Positions 42,434-52,531 are shown, counted from the stretch's first letter. The stretch: DNA of 64,000 nucleotides from Lachnospiraceae bacterium (GCA_017411305.1 JAFQQI010000107.1:124001-188000), one strand, 5' to 3'. The notes: generated from the letters alone by a model not told the origin. A program made the numbers and translations.

Positions 42434-42920
42434 AAATGAGACAAATACGGAATTTCCGTTTGATATCGAGCAATTATTAGTAGAATTAATGAATGCAGTA
42501 CTTGAAAGAGAAGGGTGCCCTTATGAAGCTCAGGTAAACTTGCTTCTTACCGATAATCAGGGCATCAGACAATACAATAATGAATTCAGGAAGATAGACA
42601 GCCCAACGGATGTGCTTTCCTTCCCGATGATTGAGTTTGAAAGAGAAGGAGATTTTTCAGCAGCAGAGGAAGCGGAAGCGGATTGCTTTGAACCGGAAAC
42701 AGGTGAACTTCTATTAGGAGATATTGTGATTTCTGTAGAAAAAGTGAAAGAACAGGCAATTCAATTCGGCCATTCAGAAAAAAGAGAATTTGCATTTTTG
42801 GTAACCCATAGCCTGCTTCATCTATGCGGATATGATCACATGGAACCGGATGAGGCCGAGGTGATGGAAAAAAAACAAAATGAAATATTAAATTTTTTGG
42901 GAATTACCAGAGATGTGTAA
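42417..42920 (+). CDS. ybeY: rRNA maturation endoribonuclease YbeY
   Basis: 167-aa metal-dependent RNase. The H-x3-H-x5-H zinc site is complete: His131, His135 and His141 in HSLLHLCGYDH. Upstream NNEFRKIDSPTDVLSFPM is also characteristic. It overlaps the preceding gene by 17 nt; GGAGG (about 42400-42404) lies 12 nt before ATG. Functions in 16S rRNA 3'-end processing and ribosome quality control. The usual followers dgkA and era are absent here. Confidence 0.96.
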   Translation: MTSYVENETNTEFPFDIEQLLVELMNAVLEREGCPYEAQVNLLLTDNQGIRQYNNEFRKIDSPTDVLSFPMIEFEREGDFSAAEEAEADCFEPETGELLLGDIVISVEKVKEQAIQFGHSEKREFAFLVTHSLLHLCGYDHMEPDEAEVMEKKQNEILNFLGITRDV

Positions 42921-42947
42921 AAGAAACACAGGATAACGGGAGACCAT

Positions 42948-44588
42948 ATGGACGTACAGGAAAGAAGAACTAAAGAAAAGAGAAATATCAGAAGAGATTA
43001 TTATATAGTAGTAGGGATACTTACTTATGCAGGAAGCCTGATTTTCAGAATTCCGCTTTTTCATCTGATTGGTGAAAAGGGTGTAGGTTATTTCGGAATT
43101 GTATATGAACTGTATCTTGTTATCGGATTTGTATTTGCTTACGGGCTTTCAGAAGCAACAGCGGCTTTAATCAGATTCCGCATGAAAAGAGAACAGTTTA
43201 AGAATGCACAAAAGGTTTTGAATGGAGCTTTATTACTCAGTGGTATATTGGGTGTGATGCTATGTGTTATTCTTTTTGTTTCGGGGAATTTTCTGGCAGA
43301 AAAGCTTATGGGCATGTCTCTTTGCGGATTGGCTGTAAGTGTGATGGCACCGGCAGTAGTTTTCTGCTTGCTGACAGGTGTTTTGAAAGGGTATTTTCAG
43401 GGAAATGGTTCAAAAGTTCCGGCAACGCATTCAAAAATAATTGAGTTGGTATTTCTGTTTGCCGGCGGACTTACCGGAGCGTATATTGCATATGGTTACG
43501 GACAAAAGGTATCAGCGCTGTTGTTAAATCAAAGCTATGCACCTGCATATGGTGCAATGGGGGCCTGTGTAGGGATTTTGATATCTTCTGTATTTTGTTT
43601 TCTGCATGCATTTCTATTATATCTGTTATACAGAAGAAGGGCAAAAAAGCAAGAGAGCAGAGATTTACAGAAATATACGGAAAAAAGCATGTACATCACT
43701 CGTATGTTATCTGTAGGTGCAATGCCTTATGCAGGAATCGGATTGATTTTTCACGGACTGCCGTTTTTTAGCGGATGTATTTATATGCATTTAGCTTCTG
43801 CTGAAACAGATGGAGTGCTTCAATGGGGAAACTATTACGGGAAATTATTAGTTGTTATCGGTTTGATATCAGCTTTATTGTCATTGCCGGGAATTGAACC
43901 TGTACGTAAAATTGTATATTGGACAGAAAGGGAAGAATATAGAATCGTAAAAGAGAAAATTGCGCTTATGATACATCAATGCGTTATTTGGACCGTGCCG
44001 GCTACAATATTTACAGCAGTGCTTGCTGAAAATATTTTAAATTTATTTTTTAAGGGAAATAATATGACTGTTGCCACGTGGATGACATGGGGAAGCATTA
44101 ATATAATTTTTTATGTGTTTGCAGTTATTTTTTCACACATATTGATTCGTCTTAGAAAATCCCAATATGTATTGATTTATGGAGGAATCGCTTTTGCGGC
44201 TGCAATTATATTAATTTATATTCTTTTGACAAGTACAGGCTTGGGGATATTATCTTTAGTAATAGGAAGTATCGTATTTTACGGAATTCTGACTATAGCA
44301 GGATTTGTTATAATCAGAAAAGAATATCAGTATATTCAGGAGTGGGTACGGAGTTTTGCATTTCCTGTAGTTGCTGCAGGAATATCAGGCTTGATAGTGA
44401 TGCTTCTGAATAAGGCATTTATTTCTTTAACAGGAAGTACCATTTCTTTCTTTATTTGTTTACCCGTAGGAATAGCAGCATATGTTGTTTTGCTACTGGC
44501 AATCAGATGTGTAAATGAAAAAGAATTAGAGAATATGTTGCTTGGAAGATTATTAATTCGTATAGGAAGAACATTGCATCTTCTTTAG
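42948..44588 (+). CDS. MOP/MATE-type polysaccharide or lipid flippase (SpoVB/MurJ-like)
   Basis: 546 aa with about 14 hydrophobic segments, the MOP-superfamily layout. It starts with a basic segment then YIVVGILTYAGSLIFRIPLFHLIGEKGVGYFG, like the SpoVB/MurJ/Wzx start, with a conserved LLTGVLKGYFQGNG in the middle. It probably flips an undecaprenyl-linked wall or polysaccharide precursor. SpoVB function would fit the sporulation genes nearby, but several paralogues usually exist and they cannot be separated from one sequence. SD GGGAG 6 nt before ATG. Confidence 0.85.
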   Translation: MDVQERRTKEKRNIRRDYYIVVGILTYAGSLIFRIPLFHLIGEKGVGYFGIVYELYLVIGFVFAYGLSEATAALIRFRMKREQFKNAQKVLNGALLLSGILGVMLCVILFVSGNFLAEKLMGMSLCGLAVSVMAPAVVFCLLTGVLKGYFQGNGSKVPATHSKIIELVFLFAGGLTGAYIAYGYGQKVSALLLNQSYAPAYGAMGACVGILISSVFCFLHAFLLYLLYRRRAKKQESRDLQKYTEKSMYITRMLSVGAMPYAGIGLIFHGLPFFSGCIYMHLASAETDGVLQWGNYYGKLLVVIGLISALLSLPGIEPVRKIVYWTEREEYRIVKEKIALMIHQCVIWTVPATIFTAVLAENILNLFFKGNNMTVATWMTWGSINIIFYVFAVIFSHILIRLRKSQYVLIYGGIAFAAAIILIYILLTSTGLGILSLVIGSIVFYGILTIAGFVIIRKEYQYIQEWVRSFAFPVVAAGISGLIVMLLNKAFISLTGSTISFFICLPVGIAAYVVLLLAIRCVNEKELENMLLGRLLIRIGRTLHLL

Positions 44589-44649
44589 TGAATAGCTTTT
44601 CGGGTTTTAGCTGATACTGATTATAAATAAATAGAAAAGGTGATCTTCT

Positions 44650-45273
44650 ATGAAATTTGTAAGACGTATCAGTATACTTTTTGTTTATCCGACTGCTATG
44701 TTTTTGCTTGGATATATTACCGGTTCTGTAGCGCAGGATTATTTTTATCCGGGAGAACAATGTCAGGAAGGTAATGATATCCAATCAGAAAAAACTCAGA
44801 CAGAGGCAGTAGTAGAAACTGCATATGCTGCAGAACAGGTTATTACGGCAGATACCAGTTATGTGGTAATATCCTATGATTTACCTACAGGAATTGCAGA
44901 AGAAAAAGAAGAGGTAACACCGGATTGCTATATCGGTTATAACAGGGAAAAGTTGGAAGAAGCATTAAGAGCGTATGATAAAAGTCCATCTCTTACCGAT
45001 TTGGAAAAGGGCTTTCTGGGCATAGAACTTCTGTCATTTTCGGAAGACAAAGTAATTATAAAAAAGAATTATGAAAAGCAGGAAAGCGGATTTTATTTAA
45101 TTAATGAAAATCATAATGTTGTAGTTTATGATAAAAGTCTTAAATATTTTTATATGAATACAGGAATTAAAACTGAGGATTTACCGAAAGAGCTACAAAA
45201 AGAAGTAATTCATATGAAATATATTTCTGATGAGAATGAGTTGTATCACTTTTTGGAATCATATTCAAGTTAA
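44650..45273 (+). CDS. BofC-like membrane-anchored protein
   Basis: 207 aa: one N-terminal signal-anchor (about 9-28), a linker, and a C-terminal domain with GFYLINENHNVVVYDKSLKYFYMNT, then EDLPKELQKEVIHMKYISDENELYHFLESYSS. This resembles the C-terminal domain of BofC (bypass of forespore C), which in B. subtilis limits SpoIVB signalling between forespore and mother cell. The middle also has an IGYNREKLEEALRAY helix. The match is by pattern only. It follows the flippase gene by 61 nt; no clear promoter is seen in that gap. SD AAAGGTGA precedes ATG. Confidence 0.7.
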   Translation: MKFVRRISILFVYPTAMFLLGYITGSVAQDYFYPGEQCQEGNDIQSEKTQTEAVVETAYAAEQVITADTSYVVISYDLPTGIAEEKEEVTPDCYIGYNREKLEEALRAYDKSPSLTDLEKGFLGIELLSFSEDKVIIKKNYEKQESGFYLINENHNVVVYDKSLKYFYMNTGIKTEDLPKELQKEVIHMKYISDENELYHFLESYSS

Positions 45274-45302
45274 AATTATGAATGAACTGTGAGGACAGGC
45301 AT

Positions 45303-46580
45303 ATGAGAGTGGGAATTATAGGGGCAGGAGCTTCCGGAATGATGGCAGCCATAACGGCAGCAAATTATAATGCAAAAGTTACGCTGTTTGAAAAAAATGA
45401 AAGAGTAGGACAGAAATTACTGGCTACCGGGAACGGAAAATGTAATTTAAGTAACTTGGAATTTAATATGAGTAAGTATTATTGTGCAGATAAGGAAAAA
45501 CTGCATACAATTTTCGGAGTATACTCGATTTGGGACATGCTTTCCTTTTTTGAAAGCAGAGGTATGATGGTGCGTAGTAAAAACGGATATTTGTATCCTT
45601 ATTCGGAGCAAGCATCGACGGTTCTTGACGTATTTCGAAGGAATTTAAAAAATGACAATATTGAAACGGTTACAGACTGTGATATTACTATGGCTGAATA
45701 TCAAAAAGATTCAAATACCTTTGCGGTAATGGGAAACGGTAAGGTATGGGAATTTGATAAATTAGTGATTGCATGCGGAGGACCCGCTTCATTAAAAAAG
45801 AATGACGGGCTCACCGGTTTTAAGCTGGCAGAAGGATTTGGTCATACCATAAATAAAGTGGTGCCCGGTCTTGTACAGCTTCGTGCATCTGATAAGACTT
45901 TTTTTAAAGCAGTATCAGGTGTCAGATGTCAGGCGAAGGTTTCTCTTCTGGCAGATGGAATACTTCTCGGGGAAGAAGAAGGAGAGGTACAGTTTACAGA
46001 TTACGGGTTGTCAGGTATTCCTATTTTCCAATTCAGCAGAATGGCAGCATATGCTATAGAAGAAGGGAAGAGAGTCTGTGTTTCCGTGAATTTTTTCCCG
46101 GATCAGGAACAGAAAGCTTTTGAATATCAAATGAGGCTTCGTTATGACTATTATATGGATTCTACCATAGAAGAGTTTTTATTGGGAACAATAAATAAAA
46201 AAATAAACCAGGCTATGTTGAAAGCAAGCGGAATAAAACCTGCGGACAGAATTTCGCAACTTGGATTTAAAAAGGTTTGGGAATTCATAATGTCTTACCG
46301 TAATCTTACGATACATATTGAGTCGGTAAATGACATGGAACATGCACAGGTTTGTGCAGGTGGTGTTGATTTTATGCAAATCAGTACGCAGATGGAATCG
46401 ATGAAATGTCCGGGACTTTATTTTGCCGGCGAGGTCATTGATGTAGATGGCAAATGCGGTGGATATAATTTACAGTGGGCATGGACCAGTGGTTATATTG
46501 CAGGAAGAAATGCGGCAGGCAGTTCAACGAAATCACTTGAGGTTGAAAACCACGGAGAGGAAAAGCATGCTGAGAATTAA
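45303..46580 (+). CDS. HI0933/YhiN family FAD oxidoreductase
   Basis: 425 aa with the N-terminal FAD fold GIIGAGASGMMAAITAANY followed by VTLFEKNERVGQKLLATGNGKCNLSN, the HI0933-like signature, and late FAGEVIDVDGKCGGYNLQWA. Substrate is unknown for the family. ATG 45303 is chosen over the in-frame start 45282 because a GAGGACAGG SD lies just upstream and the FAD fold begins immediately. It overlaps the next FAD protein gene by 14 nt. Confidence 0.9.
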   Translation: MRVGIIGAGASGMMAAITAANYNAKVTLFEKNERVGQKLLATGNGKCNLSNLEFNMSKYYCADKEKLHTIFGVYSIWDMLSFFESRGMMVRSKNGYLYPYSEQASTVLDVFRRNLKNDNIETVTDCDITMAEYQKDSNTFAVMGNGKVWEFDKLVIACGGPASLKKNDGLTGFKLAEGFGHTINKVVPGLVQLRASDKTFFKAVSGVRCQAKVSLLADGILLGEEEGEVQFTDYGLSGIPIFQFSRMAAYAIEEGKRVCVSVNFFPDQEQKAFEYQMRLRYDYYMDSTIEEFLLGTINKKINQAMLKASGIKPADRISQLGFKKVWEFIMSYRNLTIHIESVNDMEHAQVCAGGVDFMQISTQMESMKCPGLYFAGEVIDVDGKCGGYNLQWAWTSGYIAGRNAAGSSTKSLEVENHGEEKHAEN

Positions 46581-48207
46581 TCAGTTAAAGTTGCCGATAG
46601 GACATAGTAATGCTCAATTGGAAGCAAAAGTGTGTAAGCTTTTGCACATCAATGGAAAACCGGATATCCATATTGTCAGGCGTTCGGTTGATGCCCGTAA
46701 AAAACCGGAGTTATACTTTAACTATTTGATAGATGTTCATGTAAAAAATGAAAAGGAAGTATATAAGCATTGTGATAAAAAGAATGTGATTCTTCACCGA
46801 GAGGAACCTTACCAATTCCCGATATCAGAGTACTGCGGTGAAGTACGTCCCGTGATAATCGGCATGGGACCGGCCGGATTATTTTGTGCCTATATGCTTG
46901 CAGAAGCAGGATTTAAGCCTATCGTTTTGGAAAGAGGCAGTTGTATTGAAGAACGAACTGAAGATGTAGAAACTTTTTGGAAAACCGGGAAGCTTAATCT
47001 TACATCCAATGTACAGTTTGGAGAAGGAGGTGCCGGAACCTTTTCAGACGGTAAGTTGAATACACTGGTAAAGGATAAATACGGAAGAAACAGGAAAGTG
47101 CTTTCTGTTTTTGTACAGGAAGGAGCACCGGAGGAAATTCTTTATGATTATAAACCTCATATAGGTACGGATGTATTAAAGACCGTAATTACCAATATGC
47201 GTAAGCAGATTATTGCATGGGGCGGGGAAGTCCGCTTTCAGTCTAAGGTAACCGGATTTAAAACAGAAAACGGCAGAATCAATGCAGTTATTATTAATGA
47301 CAAAGAATGTTTTCCGGCACAGTTTGTAGTATTGGCACCTGGACATAGTGCAAGGGATACTTTTCAGATGTTATATGATACGGGACTTCAAATGGAAGCG
47401 AAGCCTTTTGCAGTAGGATTTCGTGTTGAGCATCCGCAGGTAATAATAAACAGAGCCCAATACGGATGTGATGAGGTTTCAAAGCTGGGAAGCGCTCCCT
47501 ATAAGGTAACAGCTTCCGCAGGTGATAGAGGCGTTTATTCCTTTTGTATGTGCCCGGGTGGATATGTGGTAAATGCGTCTTCAGAAGAAGGAAGATTAGC
47601 AATCAATGGAATGAGCTATCATGCAAGAGACAGTAAGAACGCTAACAGTGCTATTATTGTTTCGATAACACCGGAAGATTTTGAAAGTGAGCATCCGCTT
47701 GCAGGGGTAGCTTTTCAGAGAAAAATTGAAGAAAATGCCTACAGGATTGGAAAAGGGAAAATACCCGTAGAGAGATATGGCATATTTAAGCAGGCAATGA
47801 TTACAGATGCCGAATTGGAAAAATATGATTGTTCCGGTAAGGAGAAACTATCCGAGGTACAGCTATTTCCTAATCAAGATAGTTTTATTCCATGCATCAA
47901 AGGACAATGGTGCATGGCGCCGGTACATGAGATTCTGCCCGGGGAATTAAGCAGGGCGTTTGTAGAAGGCATGGAGCAATTCGGAAAAGTAATAAAAGGG
48001 TTTGCGGATGATGCGGTTCTGGTAGAAGGAATTGAAAGCAGAACCTCTTCTCCGGTCAGAATTATCAGAGATGACAGTCTGCAATCAACAGTAAGAGGCC
48101 TTTTCCCTTGTGGTGAAGGTGCCGGATATGCAGGAGGAATTACTTCGGCTGCCATGGATGGAATTAAAGTGGCAGAAGAAATTGCAAAACAAATTACGGC
48201 AGGATAA
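46567..48207 (+). CDS. FAD-dependent dehydrogenase (COG2509-type)
   Basis: 546 aa. N-terminal alpha/beta domain (about 1-85; LRINQLKLPIGH, then HIVRRSVDARKKPELYFNY), then FAD fold VIIGMGPAGLFCAYMLAEAG with FGEGGAGTFSDGKLNT, and C-terminal LFPCGEGAGYAGGITSAAMDGIK. This is the common Firmicute FAD-dependent dehydrogenase with unknown substrate. ATG 46567 has GGAGAGG just upstream; the 40-residue in-frame extension lies wholly inside the previous gene. Overlap by 14 nt suggests coupling. Confidence 0.9.
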   Translation: MLRINQLKLPIGHSNAQLEAKVCKLLHINGKPDIHIVRRSVDARKKPELYFNYLIDVHVKNEKEVYKHCDKKNVILHREEPYQFPISEYCGEVRPVIIGMGPAGLFCAYMLAEAGFKPIVLERGSCIEERTEDVETFWKTGKLNLTSNVQFGEGGAGTFSDGKLNTLVKDKYGRNRKVLSVFVQEGAPEEILYDYKPHIGTDVLKTVITNMRKQIIAWGGEVRFQSKVTGFKTENGRINAVIINDKECFPAQFVVLAPGHSARDTFQMLYDTGLQMEAKPFAVGFRVEHPQVIINRAQYGCDEVSKLGSAPYKVTASAGDRGVYSFCMCPGGYVVNASSEEGRLAINGMSYHARDSKNANSAIIVSITPEDFESEHPLAGVAFQRKIEENAYRIGKGKIPVERYGIFKQAMITDAELEKYDCSGKEKLSEVQLFPNQDSFIPCIKGQWCMAPVHEILPGELSRAFVEGMEQFGKVIKGFADDAVLVEGIESRTSSPVRIIRDDSLQSTVRGLFPCGEGAGYAGGITSAAMDGIKVAEEIAKQITAG

Positions 48208-48253
48208 AGATATCTTAAAGGAAATCTGTCGGATAAACTAAGGAGGGCTGTTT

Positions 48254-48844
48254 ATGGAAGAAAAGAAAGTAATAAGTAAGCAGAGTATTCGAAGTAAATA
48301 TCTGGCAAAAAGAGATGCACTCAGTTTGTCGCAGCGGAAGGAAAAAAGTGGTACGATTGCTGAGCTGCTAAAAAAGGAAACGTGTTATAGAGAGTCAGAA
48401 GCAGTCTTTTTATATATGGATTACAGGTCAGAGGTAATGACTACGCTGCTGGCAGAAGAATTGCTAACATCCGGAAAACGGGTTTTTGCTCCCAGGGTAA
48501 TTGGATTTGATATTGTATTTTATGAAATTCGTTCTTTAGATGATTTGGAAGCCGGATATCAGGGGATTAGGGAACCGGTGGAAAAACCGGAGATGCTTTT
48601 GAAGGAAACCGTTTTACAAGAAAAGAGATGCTTAGTTTTGGTTCCCGGAACGGTATTTGATTATGAATGCCACAGAATGGGCTACGGAAAAGGCTTTTAT
48701 GACAGATTCCTTGAAAAATGCGGTGACAATGTAACAGCAGTGGGGCTGGCGTTTTCCTGCCAGATTGCAAAAATGATTCCCACAGAAAGCCACGACAGGA
48801 GAATGGATTTAATCGTAACAGAGAATGGAATTATCAAAGCTTAA
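48254..48844 (+). CDS. 5-formyltetrahydrofolate cyclo-ligase
   Basis: 196 aa, full length. N-terminal basic [17 protein letters not shown], a central phosphate-binding stretch, and [24 protein letters not shown] near the C-terminus, the family signature. It converts 5-formyl-THF to methenyl-THF, clearing a folate-enzyme inhibitor. SD AAGGAGGG lies 7 nt before ATG. Functionally connected with fhs at 29108. Confidence 0.93.
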   Translation: MEEKKVISKQSIRSKYLAKRDALSLSQRKEKSGTIAELLKKETCYRESEAVFLYMDYRSEVMTTLLAEELLTSGKRVFAPRVIGFDIVFYEIRSLDDLEAGYQGIREPVEKPEMLLKETVLQEKRCLVLVPGTVFDYECHRMGYGKGFYDRFLEKCGDNVTAVGLAFSCQIAKMIPTESHDRRMDLIVTENGIIKA

Positions 48845-48866
48845 GACGGATAAAGGAGTAATGGAC

Positions 48867-50108
48867 ATGATAAATTTAACAGAATTGGGACAAAAGGCTG
48901 TTACAGCAAAATTTGCACTTCAAAAATTAACCACGAAGGAAAAAAACGATGCCCTTATCCATGTTGCAAAGTCACTTGTAAAAGAAACAGACAAGTTGAT
49001 AGAAGCCAATGCGGTTGACCTTAAGGCCGGAGAAGAAAAAGGAATGCACAGCGGGCTTTTGGACCGTCTGCGCCTGACGGAAGAAAGAATTAGAGCAATG
49101 GCAGAAGGACTTATCCAGGTAACGGAGCTGCCGGATCCTATCGGAGAAGTGTTGGAATCCTATAATCGTCCCAATGGTCTTCAAATTGAAAAAAGAAGAG
49201 TACCCATGGGTGTTATCGGCATTATTTATGAATCCAGACCAAATGTAACGGCAGATGCCTTCGGACTTTGCTTTAAAAGCGGTAATGCCGTGATATTAAA
49301 AGGTGGCAGCGATGCGCTTTATTCTAATAAAGCAATTACGGATGTCATTAGGTGCGCACTTAAGGAATCCGGTATTACTGAGGATGCTATTTTGCTAATC
49401 GAAGCAACAGACAGAAGCGTAACACAGGAATTTATGCGATTGAAGGAATATGTGGATGTGCTGATTCCCAGAGGCGGTGCCGGTCTGATTCGCAGCGTGG
49501 TAGAGAACAGTACCATACCTGTTATAGAAACAGGAACCGGAAACTGCCATATTTTTGTAGATGAATCTGCAGATGTGAACAAGGCAATTTCCATTATTTT
49601 CAATGCAAAAACCCAAAGAATCGGTGTGTGCAATGCCTGTGAGTCTCTAGTCATTCATGAAAATATTAAGGATGTGTTGCTTCCTAAGCTGGCAGAGAAA
49701 TTGAAGGAAAAGCAGGTGGAAATCCGTGGAGATGAAAAGACTGCACAAGTAATTGACTGTGTTCCGGTTACAGAGGAGGATTACGGTACGGAATATCTTG
49801 ATTATATTGTTTCTGTTAAGACTGTCAATAGTGTTGAGGAAGCAATTGCACACATTAACCGTTACAACACCAAACATTCGGAGGCAATTATTACTGAAAA
49901 TATGCAGAATGCGGAGGCATTTTTGAATGGTGTGGATGCGGCATGCGTTTATGTCAATGCTTCTACAAGATTTACGGACGGTTTTGAATTCGGTTTTGGT
50001 GCGGAAATCGGTATCAGCACCCAAAAGCTTCATGCCAGAGGTCCCATGGGGCTTAGGGAACTGACCTCATATAAATATGCCATTAAGGGAAACGGACAAA
50101 TCAGATAA
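48867..50108 (+). CDS. proA: Glutamate-5-semialdehyde dehydrogenase (gamma-glutamyl phosphate reductase)
   Basis: 413-aa aldehyde-dehydrogenase-like enzyme of proline synthesis. The catalytic Cys is in [41 protein letters not shown] and IPRGGAGLI are typical. ATG 48867 is chosen: AGGAG (about 48854-48858) lies 8 nt upstream, while ATG 48861 is too close to it. A longer frame overlaps the cyclo-ligase. proB, usually adjacent, is not in the window. Confidence 0.95.
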   Translation: MINLTELGQKAVTAKFALQKLTTKEKNDALIHVAKSLVKETDKLIEANAVDLKAGEEKGMHSGLLDRLRLTEERIRAMAEGLIQVTELPDPIGEVLESYNRPNGLQIEKRRVPMGVIGIIYESRPNVTADAFGLCFKSGNAVILKGGSDALYSNKAITDVIRCALKESGITEDAILLIEATDRSVTQEFMRLKEYVDVLIPRGGAGLIRSVVENSTIPVIETGTGNCHIFVDESADVNKAISIIFNAKTQRIGVCNACESLVIHENIKDVLLPKLAEKLKEKQVEIRGDEKTAQVIDCVPVTEEDYGTEYLDYIVSVKTVNSVEEAIAHINRYNTKHSEAIITENMQNAEAFLNGVDAACVYVNASTRFTDGFEFGFGAEIGISTQKLHARGPMGLRELTSYKYAIKGNGQIR

Positions 50109-50140
50109 AGAAAAGAAAGAAAAGAAAGGCTTTGTCGACT

Positions 50141-51211
50141 ATGAAAAAAGATAAATATATTGCATATGTATCAACTTATACTTATGGTAATAAAAGCAGT
50201 TACGGCATCCGGATTTATGATGTAGATGTAGAAAAGGGAAGATTCACGGAAAAAGATCAGGTGGAAATCACCAATTCTTCCTATGTAACTGTTTCTCATA
50301 ACCAAAAGTATTTGTATTCTATTACTGATTTTGGCGTAGAGGCTTATAAGATTTTAAAGGATGGTAGCTTAGAGGTATTGAATCATGCATCTATTAACGG
50401 AATGAGAGGATGCTATTTATCTACTGATTATGATGACAAGTTTCTCTTTGTTGCCGGTTATCATGATGCAAAGCTTACTGCACTTAGGGTCAATGAAGAT
50501 GGCTCTATCGGAGAGATTACCGAAGAAATTTTCCATAAGGGACTGGGAAGCATAGCAGAACGCAATTTTAGACCTCATATCAACTGTGTAAAGATGACAA
50601 GAGATAATAAGTTTCTTTGCGTGGCAGATATCGGAATGGACCATGTTGTGGTATATGAACTTAATCACACAACAGGCAAGCTTCGTCAGGTGGATGTAAT
50701 CAGAAGTGAACAGGAATCAGCCCCCAGACACCTTAAGTTTTCCAAAGACGGAAGATATCTTTATATTGTACATGAACTTAAAAATTATATTGATGTGTAT
50801 ACCTATGAGGTAGATGAACATAACAATCCTGTATTTGAAAAGATTCAGAATATTTCCACTCTGAATTCCTACCATGCAGGCGGTTCTGCGGCCAGTGCCC
50901 TTAATTTTTCGGCAGATTTTAACTATATTTGCAGTTCAAATGCAGGGGATAACAGTGTCATAGTATATTCCATAGATAAAGCAAGCGGCTTGCTTACAAA
51001 AATATTCTGTTTGCCGGTAAGCGGAGACTACCCTAAGGATGCTACTTTGTTCCCGGATAATAAACATTTGGTGTCATTAAACCATGAATCTAATTCCATG
51101 ACTTTCTTTAATGTAGATTTGGAGAAGGGAACTTTGGTAATGAACGGAAAGGAAATGAAGATTGACAGACCGAATTGTATTATTTTCCATAAGTTGAAAG
51201 GGGAAGAATAG
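50141..51211 (+). CDS. Lactonase family beta-propeller protein
   Basis: 356 aa with seven-bladed propeller repeats: YVSTYTYGNKSSYGIRIYDVD, LFVAGYHDAKLTALRV, FLCVADIGMDHVVVYEL and QESAPRHLKFSKDGRYLYIVHEL. This is the YbhE/cycloisomerase-type family containing 6-phosphogluconolactonases, though many Firmicute members are uncharacterised and no pentose-pathway neighbours are present. Start ATG 50141 has AAAGG at about 11 nt; the TTG at 50132 is too close to it. Converges on aroC across a structured intergenic element. Confidence 0.85.
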   Translation: MKKDKYIAYVSTYTYGNKSSYGIRIYDVDVEKGRFTEKDQVEITNSSYVTVSHNQKYLYSITDFGVEAYKILKDGSLEVLNHASINGMRGCYLSTDYDDKFLFVAGYHDAKLTALRVNEDGSIGEITEEIFHKGLGSIAERNFRPHINCVKMTRDNKFLCVADIGMDHVVVYELNHTTGKLRQVDVIRSEQESAPRHLKFSKDGRYLYIVHELKNYIDVYTYEVDEHNNPVFEKIQNISTLNSYHAGGSAASALNFSADFNYICSSNAGDNSVIVYSIDKASGLLTKIFCLPVSGDYPKDATLFPDNKHLVSLNHESNSMTFFNVDLEKGTLVMNGKEMKIDRPNCIIFHKLKGEE

Positions 51212-51241
51212 ATAGAGGGAATAATATAGAGAAATATAGAA

Positions 51242-51317
51242 AGCCGGTATATCTTCCTTAGGCGCGTTCTCGCTCTGTTACGTTTTTACAGGGCCCTTCG
51301 GGAAGATATAACCGGCT
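51242..51317. other. Structured intergenic element between convergent genes
   Basis: AGCCGGTATATCTTCC (51242-51257) pairs with GGAAGATATAACCGGCT (51301-51317), 16 bp with one bulged base. The 43-nt loop has an inner stem (GCTCTGT with ACAGGGC, one G-U) and is GC-rich, unlike the surrounding DNA. ATTTTAT follows on the plus side and T-rich sequence on the minus side, so it can act as bidirectional terminator; the elaborate loop is more than a terminator needs. Confidence 0.7.
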
Positions 51318-51354
51318 ATTTTATATCATATAATAATTAAAATGATAATATGAA

Positions 51355-52455
51355 TTACTTATGATAGAAATTTTTCAGGTAATCAATTCGAGTGCTCATA
51401 TTCAACATGCAGGCGTCAAGAATGGTGAGAGCTGTCATGGATTCTACTACGACTACGGCTCTGGGAACAATAATGGGGTCATGTCTGCCTTTGATTTCTA
51501 CTTCAATATTTTCACCGGATTTGTTTACGGTTTCCTGCTTGCTGAAAATAGAAGGAGTAGGTTTGAAGTGTGCTCTTAAAATTAAATCAGCCCCATCGCT
51601 GATGCCGCCTAAAACACCGCCGGAATGGTTGGTTTTCTTGGAGACGGATTGGTTATCTGCAACAAAAGCATCATTGTTTTCGGAGCCTTTAGCAGAAGAA
51701 ACCAAAACTCCGTCGCCGATTTCAACAGCTTTGACAGCACCAATGGACATGACAGCTTTAGAAAGGTTAGCATCCAGTTTGTCAAAGACAGGTTCTCCGA
51801 TTCCTGCAGGAAGTCCCTGCACCATACATTCCACAATACCGCCTGAAGAGTCCTTTTGCTGCATGCACTCCTGAAGATAAGCAGTTGCTTTTGCATCTGC
51901 CAGACGATCGGGCATACAGGTGGCAGTAGTGAAAATAGCATCTTTATCAAAATTAGATAAATCTGCACTGATAGGACCGATGGAATGAGTATATGCCATT
52001 ACGGTAATCCCCATTTCTTTAAGAATCTTAGCGGCAATTGCGCCGGCAGCTACCCGACCGATGGTTTCACGACCGGAAGAACGTCCGCCGCCGCGATAAT
52101 CACGAAAACCATATTTTGCGTCAAAGGTATAATCCGCATGGCCGGGACGATAGTAGGAAGCTATCTCACTGTAGTCAGATGATTTCTGAGAAGTATTCCG
52201 CACCAGTAGGGAAATTGGGGTACCTGTTGTTTTGCCTTCGAAAACGCCGGAAAGAATTTCTACGCTGTCAGCTTCCTTGCGGGGAGTAGTAATGCTGCTT
52301 TGTCCGGGCTTTCGTCTGTTCAGATAAATCTGGATATCATCCTCACATAAGGATAAACCGGCGGGACAGCCGTCGATTACGACGCCTAAGGCTTTGCCGT
52401 GAGATTCACCCCATGTGGTAATTTTAAAAATTGTTCCGAATGTTGAACCTGCCAT
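51355..52455 (-). CDS. aroC: Chorismate synthase
   Basis: 366 aa, last step of the shikimate pathway (EPSP to chorismate, needs reduced FMN). Signatures: TWGESHGKALGVVIDGCPAG at the start, YRGGGRSSGRETIGRVAAGAIA and the late GRHDPIIVPRAVVVVES. Short type but normal in Firmicutes. Minus strand; own promoter at 52532-52560; AAAGGA-type SD precedes the start. Other aro genes are not in the window. Confidence 0.97.
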   Translation of the reverse strand: MAGSTFGTIFKITTWGESHGKALGVVIDGCPAGLSLCEDDIQIYLNRRKPGQSSITTPRKEADSVEILSGVFEGKTTGTPISLLVRNTSQKSSDYSEIASYYRPGHADYTFDAKYGFRDYRGGGRSSGRETIGRVAAGAIAAKILKEMGITVMAYTHSIGPISADLSNFDKDAIFTTATCMPDRLADAKATAYLQECMQQKDSSGGIVECMVQGLPAGIGEPVFDKLDANLSKAVMSIGAVKAVEIGDGVLVSSAKGSENNDAFVADNQSVSKKTNHSGGVLGGISDGADLILRAHFKPTPSIFSKQETVNKSGENIEVEIKGRHDPIIVPRAVVVVESMTALTILDACMLNMSTRIDYLKNFYHK

Positions 52456-52531
52456 ATCAAGTATTGTCCTTTCATAAAATGCATCAGTATATAAAATTTC
52501 ATAATTAGCATATGGTTAAATTTACTATCTG

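Noticed and set aside
51392-51874. Long plus-strand reading frame opposite aroC
   Set aside because: Lies entirely antisense to a well-supported chorismate synthase, with no SD and no family resemblance.
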